In this document: piece by piece, positions 16,279 to 26,448 of the stretch
Layout of the letters: the number at the start of each line of letters is the position of its first letter
Position numbering within the stretch: position 1 is the first letter of the stretch
Source: Reichenbachiella agariperforans
GTDB lineage: Bacteria > Bacteroidota > Bacteroidia > Cytophagales > Cyclobacteriaceae
Direction of reading: 5' to 3'
Assembly: GCF_900142205.1 (NCBI RefSeq)
Contig: NZ_FRAA01000007.1
Coordinates: 1-64,000 of the forward strand
DNA length: 64,000 nt
Made by a program: the position numbers and the translations under genes
The notes under the pieces: model-generated
What the model saw: only the letters and a program-made list of their open reading frames with translations
Told to the model about the DNA's origin: nothing
The model's database searches: none

Positions 16279-18744
16279 ATGACGCAAAATAATATGTTAT
16301 CAACAAGCTTTTTATCGGATTTATCAGAAGATGACAATGGAGATTTGATTCCATTGGATTTGACAGGAGATGATTCCGAAATATATCAGGATGATCTTCC
16401 TGACGAGTTACCCATACTACCACTTAAGAATGCGGTACTCTTTCCAGGAGTAGTGATTCCGATTACGGTGGGCAGACAAAAGTCCATACGTCTAGTCAAA
16501 AAAGCATATAGAACCAATAAGATCATTGGGGTGATTGCTCAGAAAAATCCATTGGCAGAGGATCCCAAAGAAAAGGAAATATACAGAACCGGTACGGTTG
16601 CTAAGATATTGAAAATGTTGGTTTTGCCTGACGGGAATACGACCATCATTATCCAAGGCAAAAAGCGGATGAATATTGAACAGATCGTTCAGGAAAATCC
16701 GTATTTGACAGCTCGTGTTAAATTGCTAGAGGAGGATTTCGAATCGGGAGAGGAGAGTTTGCGTACGGCAATCATTCATTCGCTTAAAGATGCGGCTAAA
16801 AAAATCCTAAAACTGAATCCAGATATTCCGAAGGAAGCACAAGTGGCACTGGAGAGCATAGATAGTTTTAGCTTTCTTACTCATTTTTTGTGTTCCAACA
16901 TCAATACAGATGTAAAGGACAAGCAGAAGCTCCTAGATATCAATGATGGTACGAAGCGTGCTGAGTTGCTGTTGAAGTATATGCTGAAGGATATACAGGT
17001 TTTGGAACTCAAACATGAAATCCAGAACAAAGTCAATACGGATATAGATCAACAGCAGCGTGACTACTATCTCCGACAGCAGATGAAAGTCCTACAGGAG
17101 GAACTAGGTCAGGGGAGTCCAGAGCAGGAGCTGGATGACTTGAGGGAACGAGGAACTAAGAAGAATTGGCCAGTAGAGATTGCCCAACATTTTCATAAGG
17201 AGATGGATAAAATCTTGCGTATGAACCCTATGGCAGCTGAATATCCAGTTGCGATGAACTATGCGGAACTACTGGTAGAATTACCATGGAACGAGATGTC
17301 AGAAGATAATTTTGATCTCAAACGTGCCAAAAAAATCTTAGACCAAGAGCACTTCGGGTTAGAGAAAGTCAAAGATCGTATCATCGAGTATTTAGCGGTT
17401 AGAAAACTTAAGAATGATCTCAAAGGACCGATCTTATGTTTGTTTGGCCCTCCCGGTGTGGGTAAAACATCCCTCGGAAAATCAATTGCTAAAGCACTGA
17501 ACCGTGAGTATGTCAGAATGTCTCTCGGTGGGGTGCACGATGAGGCAGAGATCAGAGGTCACCGCAAGACCTACATAGGTGCTATGCCTGGCAAGGTGAT
17601 TCAGAATATCAATAAGTCGAAATTTTCTAACCCTGTATTTGTACTGGATGAGATCGATAAGATCGCGACCAACTTTAGAGGTGATCCTTCTTCAGCACTT
17701 CTAGAGGTACTGGATCCAGAACAGAACAACGGATTCAAGGATAATTTCTTGGAGGTAGAATATGACCTGTCCAAGGTGCTTTTCATCGCTACTGCGAACT
17801 CACTGGATACAATTCAGCCTGCACTGAGAGACAGAATGGAGATCATCGAAATCAATGGCTATACCATGGAGGAAAAGATCGAGATTGCGAAGAAGCATTT
17901 GTTCCCTAAACAACTGGAAGAGCACGGTTTGAAATCTTCTGACTTATCTATCGATAAAAAGTCACTCTCGAAAGTTATCGATGATTATACTCGAGAATCT
18001 GGTGTGAGAAACTTAGAGAGAAAATTAGGTTCACTGGTGAGAGATGCAGCCAAGTCTATTGCGATGGAGGAGGAATATGTGAAGAAGGTCGATTCAGAGC
18101 AGGTGCGTCGCATACTAGGAGCAGAAATTTTTGATAAGGAGTTGTACCAAAATAACAAAATGGCGGGTGTCGTGACGGGGCTTGCTTGGACTTCTGTCGG
18201 GGGAGAAATCCTTTTTATTGAGTCTAGTTTGAGTAGAGGTAAGGGGAAATTGACACTTTCAGGTCAGCTGGGTGACGTGATGAAAGAATCTGCCATCACG
18301 GCGCTATCCTATCTCAGATCTAATGCTGAGGAGTTAGGGATCAACTACAAGGCTTTCGATCTATACGACTTGCATGTTCACGTACCAGCGGGTGCTGTTC
18401 CTAAAGATGGGCCATCTGCGGGTATCACAATGCTGACTTCATTGGCATCTATTTTTACGCAACGAAAGGTTAAAAATAAGCTGGCCATGACAGGCGAGAT
18501 CACATTGAGAGGAAAGGTGCTGCCAGTCGGGGGGATCAAAGAAAAGATTCTTGCTGCGCGAAGAGCAGGGATCAATGAGATTATCTTGTGCAAGAAGAAC
18601 CGAAGGGATATTGATGAAATCGATGAGCGATATATCAAAGGATTGATCTTCCATTTTGTGGATACAGTCGATGAGGTTTTGGAGATTGCATTGCTTCCTC
18701 AAAAGGTTCAGAATGCCATGAAATTTGAATTCCCTGAAAAGTAA
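16279..18744 (+). CDS. lon: ATP-dependent protease Lon
   Basis: About 821 residues from the ATG at 16279; a GTG four codons upstream (16267) is an alternative start. N-terminal LON substrate domain (LPILPLKNAVLFPGVVIPI), AAA+ module with Walker A GPPGVGKT (about residue 390) and Walker B VFVLDEIDKI. The C-terminal peptidase has the Ser-Lys dyad: Ser in PKDGPSAGITM and Lys in GGIKEKILAARRAG. Cytosolic quality-control protease. It is followed by a terminator and then hslU. Confidence 0.97.
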   Translation: MTQNNMLSTSFLSDLSEDDNGDLIPLDLTGDDSEIYQDDLPDELPILPLKNAVLFPGVVIPITVGRQKSIRLVKKAYRTNKIIGVIAQKNPLAEDPKEKEIYRTGTVAKILKMLVLPDGNTTIIIQGKKRMNIEQIVQENPYLTARVKLLEEDFESGEESLRTAIIHSLKDAAKKILKLNPDIPKEAQVALESIDSFSFLTHFLCSNINTDVKDKQKLLDINDGTKRAELLLKYMLKDIQVLELKHEIQNKVNTDIDQQQRDYYLRQQMKVLQEELGQGSPEQELDDLRERGTKKNWPVEIAQHFHKEMDKILRMNPMAAEYPVAMNYAELLVELPWNEMSEDNFDLKRAKKILDQEHFGLEKVKDRIIEYLAVRKLKNDLKGPILCLFGPPGVGKTSLGKSIAKALNREYVRMSLGGVHDEAEIRGHRKTYIGAMPGKVIQNINKSKFSNPVFVLDEIDKIATNFRGDPSSALLEVLDPEQNNGFKDNFLEVEYDLSKVLFIATANSLDTIQPALRDRMEIIEINGYTMEEKIEIAKKHLFPKQLEEHGLKSSDLSIDKKSLSKVIDDYTRESGVRNLERKLGSLVRDAAKSIAMEEEYVKKVDSEQVRRILGAEIFDKELYQNNKMAGVVTGLAWTSVGGEILFIESSLSRGKGKLTLSGQLGDVMKESAITALSYLRSNAEELGINYKAFDLYDLHVHVPAGAVPKDGPSAGITMLTSLASIFTQRKVKNKLAMTGEITLRGKVLPVGGIKEKILAARRAGINEIILCKKNRRDIDEIDERYIKGLIFHFVDTVDEVLEIALLPQKVQNAMKFEFPEK

Positions 18745-18755
18745 TAGAAGTATTT

Positions 18756-18800
18756 CATCACCTTTCAAGGGGAGATTCGTCTGAGAGGTGATGTTTTTTA
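18756..18800 (+). terminator. Terminator between lon and hslU
   Basis: CATCACCT (18756-18763) pairs with AGGTGATG (18786-18793), followed by TTTTTT. It lies shortly after the lon stop. Confidence 0.8.
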
Positions 18801-18831
18801 AAGCTAGAGTTGAATAAAAACGAAATATAGA

Positions 18832-20223
18832 ATGTTGTCAACAGATCAATATTTAACCCCAAAGGAAATAGTTGCCGAGCTGGATAAATACATCATTGGC
18901 CAAGATAGTGCCAAGAGAAATGTAGCGATCGCACTGCGAAACCGATGGAGACGGATGAATGTCAAAACTGAGATTCAAGGTGAAATAGTGCCGAATAACA
19001 TTCTAATGATAGGGGCAACGGGTGTTGGTAAAACCGAAATTGCAAGGCGACTAGCTAAGATTGCTGATGCGCCTTTCGTCAAGGTGGAAGCCTCGAAGTT
19101 TACAGAAGTAGGCTATGTCGGGCGTGATGTGGAGAGCATGGTTCGTGACTTGGTTGAGCAGGCTGTTGCACTTGTCAAAACCCACAAAAAAGAGGCAGTC
19201 AAAGAAAGGGCAGAAGAAGCCGTGGAAAACATCATCCTTGACGCGCTGATCCCACCAGTAAAGAAATCTACATCTGCTATGTCGACTGTGGAGAGCAACG
19301 GAGACGCAGTGACTGATGATGAAGATTTGAACGAACGTACGCGTGAGCGTTTTAGAGAGAAAATAAAAAACCGTGAACTGGAGGATCGCAAGATTGACAT
19401 CAGCGTGAGTCAAAATTCGTCACCTGGTGTAGGGATGATCGGTGGAGGGCAGATGGATGAGTCATCCATGATGAATATCCAAGAGATGATCGGCAACATG
19501 ATGCCTAAGAAGAGTAAAAAGCGTAAGGTGACGATCGCTGATGCTCGAAAACTACTCATGGAAGAGGAGTCTTCTCGTTTGATAGACATGGATGAGGTCA
19601 AAGATGAAGCGATTGCCAAAGCGGAGAATACAGGGATTATTTTTATCGATGAGATAGATAAGATAGCAGTAGGGGCATCTAAAAAGGGTGGCCCAGATGT
19701 CAGCAGAGAAGGAGTCCAACGTGATCTCCTTCCTATCGTAGAGGGTAGTGCTGTCAATACCAAATATGGCGTCATCAATACGGATCATGTGCTTTTTGTA
19801 GCTGCAGGGGCTTTTCATTTTGCCAAGCCTTCGGATTTGATTCCAGAGCTGCAGGGTAGGTTCCCGATTAGAGTAGAGTTGGAGAGCTTGACCAAAGCTG
19901 ATTTTGTGCGTATTCTCAGCGAACCCAAAAATGCTTTAACCAAGCAGTATATTGCTTTGATCGGTGCGGAAGATGTGAATGTCAGCTTTAGCGATGAGGC
20001 TGTCGAAGAGATAGCATCGATAGCGTTTGATATCAATGCTGAGATAGAAAATATAGGAGCGAGAAGGTTACATACGGTTATGAGTCGACTGCTCAATGAT
20101 ATACTTTTTGATATTCCAGATGTCATCGGAGCGAATGCTCAAATAGTGGTAGATAAGACGATGGTGCAAGAGAAACTTAGCGGAATGGTAGAAAATAGAG
20201 ACCTCAGTCAGTACATTCTTTAA
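18832..20223 (+). CDS. hslU: ATP-dependent protease ATPase subunit HslU
   Basis: 463 residues. AAA+ unfoldase that feeds the HslV peptidase. Walker A GATGVGKTE (about 61), the family-specific intermediate I-domain (about 110-240, acidic and variable), Walker B GIIFIDEIDKI (about 268) and sensor 2 IGARRLHTVMSRLL near 405. The C-terminus DLSQYIL matches the tail that activates HslV. hslV is not adjacent, which is unusual because the two are often paired. It overlaps nothing but is 10 bases from the bestrophin gene. Confidence 0.96.
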   Translation: MLSTDQYLTPKEIVAELDKYIIGQDSAKRNVAIALRNRWRRMNVKTEIQGEIVPNNILMIGATGVGKTEIARRLAKIADAPFVKVEASKFTEVGYVGRDVESMVRDLVEQAVALVKTHKKEAVKERAEEAVENIILDALIPPVKKSTSAMSTVESNGDAVTDDEDLNERTRERFREKIKNRELEDRKIDISVSQNSSPGVGMIGGGQMDESSMMNIQEMIGNMMPKKSKKRKVTIADARKLLMEEESSRLIDMDEVKDEAIAKAENTGIIFIDEIDKIAVGASKKGGPDVSREGVQRDLLPIVEGSAVNTKYGVINTDHVLFVAAGAFHFAKPSDLIPELQGRFPIRVELESLTKADFVRILSEPKNALTKQYIALIGAEDVNVSFSDEAVEEIASIAFDINAEIENIGARRLHTVMSRLLNDILFDIPDVIGANAQIVVDKTMVQEKLSGMVENRDLSQYIL

Positions 20224-20233
20224 GTAGTCAGGT

Positions 20234-21124
20234 ATGCTCGTTAGATATAGAATTCCTCTCAAATACTTTATTCGATTTGCCTACGTAGATGCGATCGTGG
20301 TACTGTTAGTGTCCATTGGGGTTTTCTTTACGATACGAAAAATTGATTTCCCAATCATTCCCATTAACATACCTGCCTTTATGGGTACGGCAATATCACT
20401 GTTGCTGGGTTTTAAACTGAGCCAGTCGTATGATAGATGGTGGGAAGCGCGAAAGATATGGGGTGCAATCGTCAATGACTCTAGGACGTTGACGATGCAA
20501 CTGCTCAACTATCATACTGATGGGAAATGTGAAATCACAGAGCGAATGGCAATGCGTCAGGCGGGGTGGTCACACAGTTTGGGACAGTCGCTGAGAGGAT
20601 TGTCTCCGTTGGGTAAACTGGATGAGTTTATCAGTGCTGAGGAGCTTGCACGCATTAGTGAGCATAGTAATATTCCCCTAGCACTGCTCAACGAGCAATC
20701 AGCAGACCTGAAGCGAATATTTAGAGATGGAAAGGTTAATGAATATCAGCAGATACAAATTGATAAGACCCTAGTTAGGCTGTGTGAGAGTATGGGACGT
20801 GCCGAAAGGATCAAAAACACGGTGTTTCCTACCACTTATAGGTTGTTTCTACATTTGTTTATATACTTATTTATTACGTTGCTTGCAGTAGCGCTAGCAG
20901 AAGTGGACCGACTGTGGGAGATACCTCTCTTGGTACTGATATCTCTACCTTTTTTCTTACTTGAGAAAACAGCTCTTTACCTCCAAGATCCCTTCGAAAA
21001 CCGACCTACAGATGTGTCTGTATCGGCCATTGCTCATACGATAGAACTCAATATCAAACAACTCTTAAGTAGAGATGACCTTCCCGCTAAGAAACCTGTA
21101 TTAGACGACTTCTTTGTGATGTAA
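20234..21124 (+). CDS. Bestrophin-family (UPF0187) membrane channel-like protein
   Basis: 296 residues. Membrane helices at about 14-60 and 205-245. Bestrophin landmarks: IPAFMGTAISLLLGFKLSQSYDRWWEARKIWGAIVND near residues 42-80, and LQDPFENRPTDVS near 255. Family members are anion channels; the bacterial role is unsettled. It starts 10 bases after hslU, so may be co-transcribed. Confidence 0.88.
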   Translation: MLVRYRIPLKYFIRFAYVDAIVVLLVSIGVFFTIRKIDFPIIPINIPAFMGTAISLLLGFKLSQSYDRWWEARKIWGAIVNDSRTLTMQLLNYHTDGKCEITERMAMRQAGWSHSLGQSLRGLSPLGKLDEFISAEELARISEHSNIPLALLNEQSADLKRIFRDGKVNEYQQIQIDKTLVRLCESMGRAERIKNTVFPTTYRLFLHLFIYLFITLLAVALAEVDRLWEIPLLVLISLPFFLLEKTALYLQDPFENRPTDVSVSAIAHTIELNIKQLLSRDDLPAKKPVLDDFFVM

Positions 21125-21271
21125 AGGTTCTTCTATGTGTCAAGGTTTTTAATTTCTCATCAAAAAGATCAGCTTCTACTATTCTCTTTCTAAATCAGGA
21201 TTCTTATCTTGGATACTGTCATGGCTAGCAATTGTAGCTAATTGACAAGTTGATTTTTTAAAACACTATTT

Positions 21272-21814
21272 ATGTCCGAAAGAAAGGTAATACTATATGT
21301 GAGTATGAGTGTTGATGGGTATTTGGCTACAGAGGATGATGATTTGTCTTGGTTGGATACAGTAGAGCGTGAGGGGGAGGATTATGGTTATGCTGCTGTG
21401 ATGGAAAACGTGGATACCTATCTGGTGGGTAGGAAAACCTATGATAAGATAGTCGATATAGTAGGGTATCTGCCTCAGGCTGAGAAGATGGAGTGTTATG
21501 TGATCACGAGACAAGAACTGTTACCTCAGAAGAATATCATATTTTATAATGATGATATAGAGCATCTGATTGATGAATTGAGAAAAGAGAGTGGTCAGAA
21601 TATCGTCTGTGATGGAGGAGCTGATTTGGTCAAATTGATGATGAAGCATCAGTTGATTGATGAGTTTATTATTTCGATTATACCAGTTTTTTTGGGAGAA
21701 GGTAAAAGGCTGTTCAAAGGCGGGTTACTTCCTCAGGATATTGCACTCATCAATTCGACGAGTTACGAATCTGGTCTTGTACAACTGCACTATGTAAAGA
21801 TCGCTGGCGATTAG
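21272..21814 (+). CDS. Dihydrofolate-reductase/RibD C-terminal-like protein
   Basis: 180 residues. Starts with the strand-plus-turn VILYVSMSVDGYLA and has LVGRKTYDK, CDGGADLVKLMM and a C-terminal IIPVFLGEGKRLF. This is the pattern of RibD_C/YyaP-like reductases found widely as stand-alone proteins. Physiological substrate unknown. Single gene. Confidence 0.88.
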   Translation: MSERKVILYVSMSVDGYLATEDDDLSWLDTVEREGEDYGYAAVMENVDTYLVGRKTYDKIVDIVGYLPQAEKMECYVITRQELLPQKNIIFYNDDIEHLIDELRKESGQNIVCDGGADLVKLMMKHQLIDEFIISIIPVFLGEGKRLFKGGLLPQDIALINSTSYESGLVQLHYVKIAGD

Positions 21815-21817
21815 ATA

Positions 21818-22444
21818 CTACTGCTTTTCAACGTAAACGACCTTTTTCGTTTCGAAAAAGTCTTCCTTAAAATAGTCTGTGAGATTGTACAACTTGTATC
21901 TAAGCTTGGATTCTAGCATTTCATCGCCGAGATCCCCTCCTTTTAGATAAAGTATTCCGTTTTTGAGCGGGTGTTTAGATTCCTTTTTGATCTTTCCTTT
22001 GGTCCATTGATAAAATGGTTTCATGCGAGTCACAGCTCGACTGACGATAAAGTCAAAAGAACCCTTGATTTCTTCTGCTCTGCCGTGGATACCAGTTACA
22101 TTGGTAAGGCCAAGGCCTTTTGATACTTCGTTTACGACTTTTATTTTTTTTCCAATGCTGTCTACTAGTACAAAATCAGTTTCAGGATATAAAATCGCTA
22201 ACGGGATGCCTGGAAATCCACCACCAGTACCAATATCAAGAACAGAGGTTTCTGGTAGGAACTCCATTACTTTAGCGATTCCTAGCGAATGCAGTACATG
22301 ACGCAGGTATAGTTCGTCGATATCCTTACGAGAGACGACATTGATTTGCGCATTCCACTCTTTGTAGAGGGGTTCGAGCTGCGCAAATTGATCCTTTTGT
22401 TTGTCCGTTAGATTCGGAAAATATTTAGTAATAAGTCGGTGCAT
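21818..22444 (-). CDS. rsmG: 16S rRNA (guanine527-N7)-methyltransferase
   Basis: 208 residues. Class I SAM-dependent methyltransferase: motif I VLDIGTGGGFPGIPLAI (about residues 68-84) and the RsmG-specific RKDIDELYLRHVLHSLGI upstream. It starts 8 bases after the end of the sigma-factor gene, so is in a leftward operon with it and the glycosyltransferase. Confidence 0.96.
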   Translation of the reverse strand: MHRLITKYFPNLTDKQKDQFAQLEPLYKEWNAQINVVSRKDIDELYLRHVLHSLGIAKVMEFLPETSVLDIGTGGGFPGIPLAILYPETDFVLVDSIGKKIKVVNEVSKGLGLTNVTGIHGRAEEIKGSFDFIVSRAVTRMKPFYQWTKGKIKKESKHPLKNGILYLKGGDLGDEMLESKLRYKLYNLTDYFKEDFFETKKVVYVEKQ

Positions 22445-22452
22445 CGGTGTAG

Positions 22453-23061
22453 CTAGATGTGCTGCTTTTTGTCTTTGACCAGATCGTACATGAGTTCGCG
22501 AGCACGGTGTAGCTGTGCTTTGACAGTACCTAAGGGTGCATCTAAGGTTTTGGCGATTTCGTCATATGACAATTCGTCAAAGTATCTGAGTCGAACCAAA
22601 CGCTGGTATTTTGGTGGTAGTTTGGTGACGAACATTTGTACCAATTCTATTTTTTGGGTCTTGATCGTTTCGTCCTGTGGATTGAGGTTTTTGTCTTCTA
22701 CATCTATCGTGACAGATTCACCTCCATCATCGGTGAAAGAGGTGTTTAGACTGAAAGTCTTCAATTTCTTTTTTCGGATGAAATCAATGGTGTTGTTGGT
22801 GGCTATTCTGAATAGCCACGTACTAAAAGTGTAGTCTTTTTTGAACTTATGGAGATTTTTGAAAGCCTTGGCAAATGCCTCGATCGTTAGGTCTTCCGCA
22901 TCGTCCGTATTGCGTATCATCTTGAGGATCATGTGGTATACGGGACGCTTGTAGCGATCCATGAGCTCTGCAAATGCCTGCTCGTCTCCTTCATTGATCG
23001 CATGATCTATGAGTTTAAAATCTTTTAGTGCCTTTTCGGAAAACTGCTTCTTTACTTCCAT
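22453..23061 (-). CDS. ECF-type RNA polymerase sigma factor
   Basis: 202 residues. Region 2 (MDRYKRPVYHMILKMIRNTDDAEDLTIEAF ... FSTWLFRIATNNTIDFIRKK) and region 4 (LPPKYQRLVRLRYFDELSYDEIAKTL ... GTVKAQLHRARELM). No anti-sigma gene is adjacent. Its first codons overlap the end of the upstream glycosyltransferase gene by 10 bases. Confidence 0.95.
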   Translation of the reverse strand: MEVKKQFSEKALKDFKLIDHAINEGDEQAFAELMDRYKRPVYHMILKMIRNTDDAEDLTIEAFAKAFKNLHKFKKDYTFSTWLFRIATNNTIDFIRKKKLKTFSLNTSFTDDGGESVTIDVEDKNLNPQDETIKTQKIELVQMFVTKLPPKYQRLVRLRYFDELSYDEIAKTLDAPLGTVKAQLHRARELMYDLVKDKKQHI

Positions 23062-24146
23062 TTAACCTTCTTAGTGAATATCGCGATCGTTCCAGTGATG
23101 GTTACGAATAGTACGTAAAACAAATCTAGAACGGGAACTAGCCAACTGTTCATACGATCTCCAATCTTTTTAGATGTGAAAAAGTTCAGATTCATCAGTA
23201 TGATCCATCTAAACCCAAGCACAGCTAGTGGGATTTCGTATTGGTTGGTTTGTAAGGCTAAAATAATCAAAGACAACCAATAAAGCAGGTTAGATAGACT
23301 TTGTAATCCGAGTAGTGCCTTATCTTTCGTAGAATAGTACTTGCTCACCGAAAAGTGTCTGAGCTTTTGTTTGAAATAGGTGTTCCATCCAGTTTTGGGT
23401 ATGGAGTGGGTGAGAGCGTCTGCCCCGAGTACTACCTGCGTATTTTTCTTGTTGGCGAACTGATTGATCAAAAGATCATCGTCTCCTCCTGTGATATGCT
23501 GAAACTTATTAAAACCTTTGTGTTCTAAGAAACTTGACTTTCGATAGGCGAGGTTTCGACCTACGGCCATATATGGGTTTCCAGCTAGTGCCCAGCTGCT
23601 ATAGTTGATGGCAGTGAGGAGTGTTTCGTAGCGTATGTATCGGTTGAGAAAACCCTTAGTTTTGGTGTATTGGGACACGCCAATGCAAAAATCCGTTTGA
23701 TCGGTAAAGCCGTTGGTCATCTCCTGTATCCACTGGTCCGAGTAAGGCATGCAGTCTGCATCGGTGAATAGCAGTACATCATGTTTGGCAGCTCGTATAC
23801 CAAGAGTGATGGCGTATTTCTTTGTGTTGATGTGGTCGTGTACTTGATCTACAGTTACGTTTTTGATACGATCAGATTTGGTTTCGAGCATGAAATCATA
23901 GGTGCCGTCATCCGATCTGTCATTGACGATGATGATTTCAAAATCTGGATGGTCTTGCTGTAGTAGCTTTGGGATGAGTAGTTTGAGGTTGTGGAGTTCG
24001 TTGTGTGCACAGACGATGATAGACACAGGTTGTGCTGTGGTTTGGGCTGCTTTTCGGTAGAGTCCTATTTTGGTCCATCCCAAAATCCAATAAATGAAAA
24101 GAATACCAGTACTGCTTAGTAAAATGTATAAGTAAATATCCGTCAT
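23052..24146 (-). CDS. Family 2 glycosyltransferase, membrane-bound
   Basis: 364 residues from the ATG at 24146 (MTDIYLYILLSS), preferred because it begins the first membrane helix; a longer frame reaches 24212. GT-A fold: VSIIVCAHNELHNL, IIVNDRSDDGTYD, then LLFTDADCMP (metal-binding DxD-like) and a GGDDDLL acceptor-site motif. Three helices follow at the C-terminus. Likely makes a cell-surface glycan or lipid; substrate unknown. Confidence 0.92.
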   Translation of the reverse strand: MTDIYLYILLSSTGILFIYWILGWTKIGLYRKAAQTTAQPVSIIVCAHNELHNLKLLIPKLLQQDHPDFEIIIVNDRSDDGTYDFMLETKSDRIKNVTVDQVHDHINTKKYAITLGIRAAKHDVLLFTDADCMPYSDQWIQEMTNGFTDQTDFCIGVSQYTKTKGFLNRYIRYETLLTAINYSSWALAGNPYMAVGRNLAYRKSSFLEHKGFNKFQHITGGDDDLLINQFANKKNTQVVLGADALTHSIPKTGWNTYFKQKLRHFSVSKYYSTKDKALLGLQSLSNLLYWLSLIILALQTNQYEIPLAVLGFRWIILMNLNFFTSKKIGDRMNSWLVPVLDLFYVLFVTITGTIAIFTKKVKWK

Positions 24147-24227
24147 AGCTGTTGATCCCGAATTGCCTGCAAATATGCACCAGCACATAAACTTAATCTG
24201 AGAAATCCACATATTTTTGCATCCTCT

Positions 24228-25358
24228 ATGGATTTTAAATTAGAAGTAACTGACGCTAAGTCAAAAGCAAGAGCAGGGGTGATAACGACAGATCACGGGC
24301 AAATCGAAACACCGATATTTATGCCTGTAGGTACTGCTGGTACAGTCAAAACTGTGCATCAACGTGAGCTCAACGAGGATGTTAAAGCTCAAATTATTTT
24401 GGGCAATACCTATCATCTCTACCTCCGTCCTGGACTGGATGTGATCGAAGCGGCAGGTGGTCTGCATAAGTTTAATGGTTTTGAAAAGCCTATGCTGACT
24501 GATAGCGGAGGGTATCAGGTGTACTCATTGAAGCACCGTCGTAAGATTACCGAAGAAGGAGTCAAGTTTCAGTCGCATATCGATGGTTCTCGGCACAACT
24601 TCACACCTGAGGTGGTAATGGATATTCAGCGAACGATAGGCGCGGATATCATCATGGCGTTTGATGAGTGTACGCCATACCCGTGTGATCGAAAGTACGC
24701 ACGGGAATCTATGGAAATGACCCATCGCTGGCTCAAACGCTGTTGTGACCGTTTTGATCAGACCGAATCTAAGTATGGTTATAGCCAAACGTTGTTTCCT
24801 ATCGTGCAGGGTAGCACCTATCATGACCTTCGTGAAAAATCTGCGGAGACTATCGCTTCATTTGGTCGGGAAGGAAATGCTATCGGAGGACTGTCAGTCG
24901 GTGAGCCAGCCGAGATGATGTATGAAAGTACAGATCTCGTATGTAGTATCCTTCCTGCGGATAAGCCTCGTTATCTGATGGGTGTTGGGACTCCTGAAAA
25001 TATCCTTGAGTGCATTGCTTTAGGAGTGGATATGTTCGATTGCGTGATGCCTACTCGGAATGCCCGACATGGATTGATCTATACTTCTGAGGGAATCATC
25101 AATATAAAGAATAAGAAATGGGAGAAGGATTTTTCTCCACTGGACCCTAATCTCGGAGGTTATGTGGATACGGCATATTCTAAGGCCTACGTGAGACATC
25201 TGGTGCATAGCAGCGAAGCTTTGGGAGCGCAGATTGCGAGTATCCATAATTTGGCGTTTTATTTGTGGCTGGTGGGTGAGGCTAGAGCACACATCAAAGC
25301 GGGAGATTTCTCCACTTGGAAAAATCTTATATTACCCAAAATTTCATCAAGACTTTAG
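24228..25358 (+). CDS. tgt: Queuine tRNA-ribosyltransferase
   Basis: 376 residues. Exchanges guanine-34 for the queuosine precursor in tRNAs for Asp, Asn, His and Tyr. The family signature LTDSGGYQVYSL contains the general-acid Asp. The nucleophile region MFDCVMPTRNARHG and the EGIINIKNKK segment are present. The usual CxCxxC zinc site is replaced: this protein reads LDPNLGG and lacks the cysteines, a pattern also seen in some Bacteroidota. It is 7 bases from the LptG-like gene. Confidence 0.95.
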   Translation: MDFKLEVTDAKSKARAGVITTDHGQIETPIFMPVGTAGTVKTVHQRELNEDVKAQIILGNTYHLYLRPGLDVIEAAGGLHKFNGFEKPMLTDSGGYQVYSLKHRRKITEEGVKFQSHIDGSRHNFTPEVVMDIQRTIGADIIMAFDECTPYPCDRKYARESMEMTHRWLKRCCDRFDQTESKYGYSQTLFPIVQGSTYHDLREKSAETIASFGREGNAIGGLSVGEPAEMMYESTDLVCSILPADKPRYLMGVGTPENILECIALGVDMFDCVMPTRNARHGLIYTSEGIINIKNKKWEKDFSPLDPNLGGYVDTAYSKAYVRHLVHSSEALGAQIASIHNLAFYLWLVGEARAHIKAGDFSTWKNLILPKISSRL

Positions 25359-25365
25359 ATAAGGC

Positions 25366-26448
25366 GTGAAGATCAAACTGTTAGATAAGTATATTTTTAA
25401 AAAATTCATGACCACTTTCATCTTCGTGGTAGCCATGTTGGTGGTGGTGATTGTGGTGATTGACTTTACGGAGAAAAACGAGAAGTTCATCAAGAATGAG
25501 GTACCTACTGATTTGATCTTCTATTATTACATGAGCTTCATGCCGTGGATTGCTAATCTGATTGCACCGATTACCGTTTTTATCGCAACAGTACTAGTGA
25601 CGGCAGGAATGGCAGGAAAGACCGAGATAGTAGCGATTCTGGCAGGAGGGATCAGTTTTAGAAGGATGCTTGCGCCTTTTGCTGTGGGATCGATATTGAT
25701 AGCACTCACGACTTTTTATGTTAATGGGTGGATGATCCCTAATTCCAATAAATACCGGATTGCATTTGAGGTCGAGTACCTCAAAAAACCCTTTTATTTC
25801 AATGAAAGAGATATCCATTTTAAAATAGGGCCAGATCAATACCTGTATCTGCAGCGCTATAATAATCGGTCAGAAGTCGGTTATAAAGTGACACTGGAAG
25901 AAATCGTAGGGACAGAACTGAAACAAAAACTAACGGCTAGGAAGATGACGTGGGATGACTCTCTCAAAGTCTGGGAATTCAAAAACTGGGAGCTGCGCGA
26001 GATTGGTGAGTTTGGTGAGACTTACTCGAAAGGGGATGAAATAGATACGCTGCTGAGTATCACGCCAGAGGATTTTGATAACAAATACCAGCTCAATGAG
26101 ACGATGAATCTTAATGAACTGAATGACCATATCGCGATGCTCAAGGATCGTGGAGCTGATGATGTAGCAGTCTACGAAATTGAAAAGTATATACGCTACA
26201 TGTTACCCTTTACGGCGATCATCTTGACGATGATGGGCGTCTCCGTGTCTGCAGAGAAGTCCAGTAGGGGAGGTTCTGGATTTAAGATTGCTTTGGGCTT
26301 CTTGATCGCTTTTGTATTCATTATCATGTTTATTTTGGTCAAGGCGATAGCGGAGGCAGGCTCTATGAATCCACTTTTTGCAATCTGGATACCTAATATA
26401 ATAGGTACGGTTATTACGCTCGTGCTATATCGATTTGTACCGAAATGA
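25366..26448 (+). CDS. LptF/LptG-family permease
   Basis: 360 residues, GTG start at 25366. Inner-membrane component of the lipopolysaccharide transporter: N-terminal helices (FMTTFIFVVAMLVVVIVV; then MSFMPWIANLIAPITVFIATVLV), a periplasmic jellyroll in the middle, and two or three C-terminal helices (PFTAIILTMMGVSV ... LGFLIAFVFIIMF). Which of LptF or LptG is not decidable here. ATGA overlap with the next gene. Confidence 0.93.
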   Translation: MKIKLLDKYIFKKFMTTFIFVVAMLVVVIVVIDFTEKNEKFIKNEVPTDLIFYYYMSFMPWIANLIAPITVFIATVLVTAGMAGKTEIVAILAGGISFRRMLAPFAVGSILIALTTFYVNGWMIPNSNKYRIAFEVEYLKKPFYFNERDIHFKIGPDQYLYLQRYNNRSEVGYKVTLEEIVGTELKQKLTARKMTWDDSLKVWEFKNWELREIGEFGETYSKGDEIDTLLSITPEDFDNKYQLNETMNLNELNDHIAMLKDRGADDVAVYEIEKYIRYMLPFTAIILTMMGVSVSAEKSSRGGSGFKIALGFLIAFVFIIMFILVKAIAEAGSMNPLFAIWIPNIIGTVITLVLYRFVPK

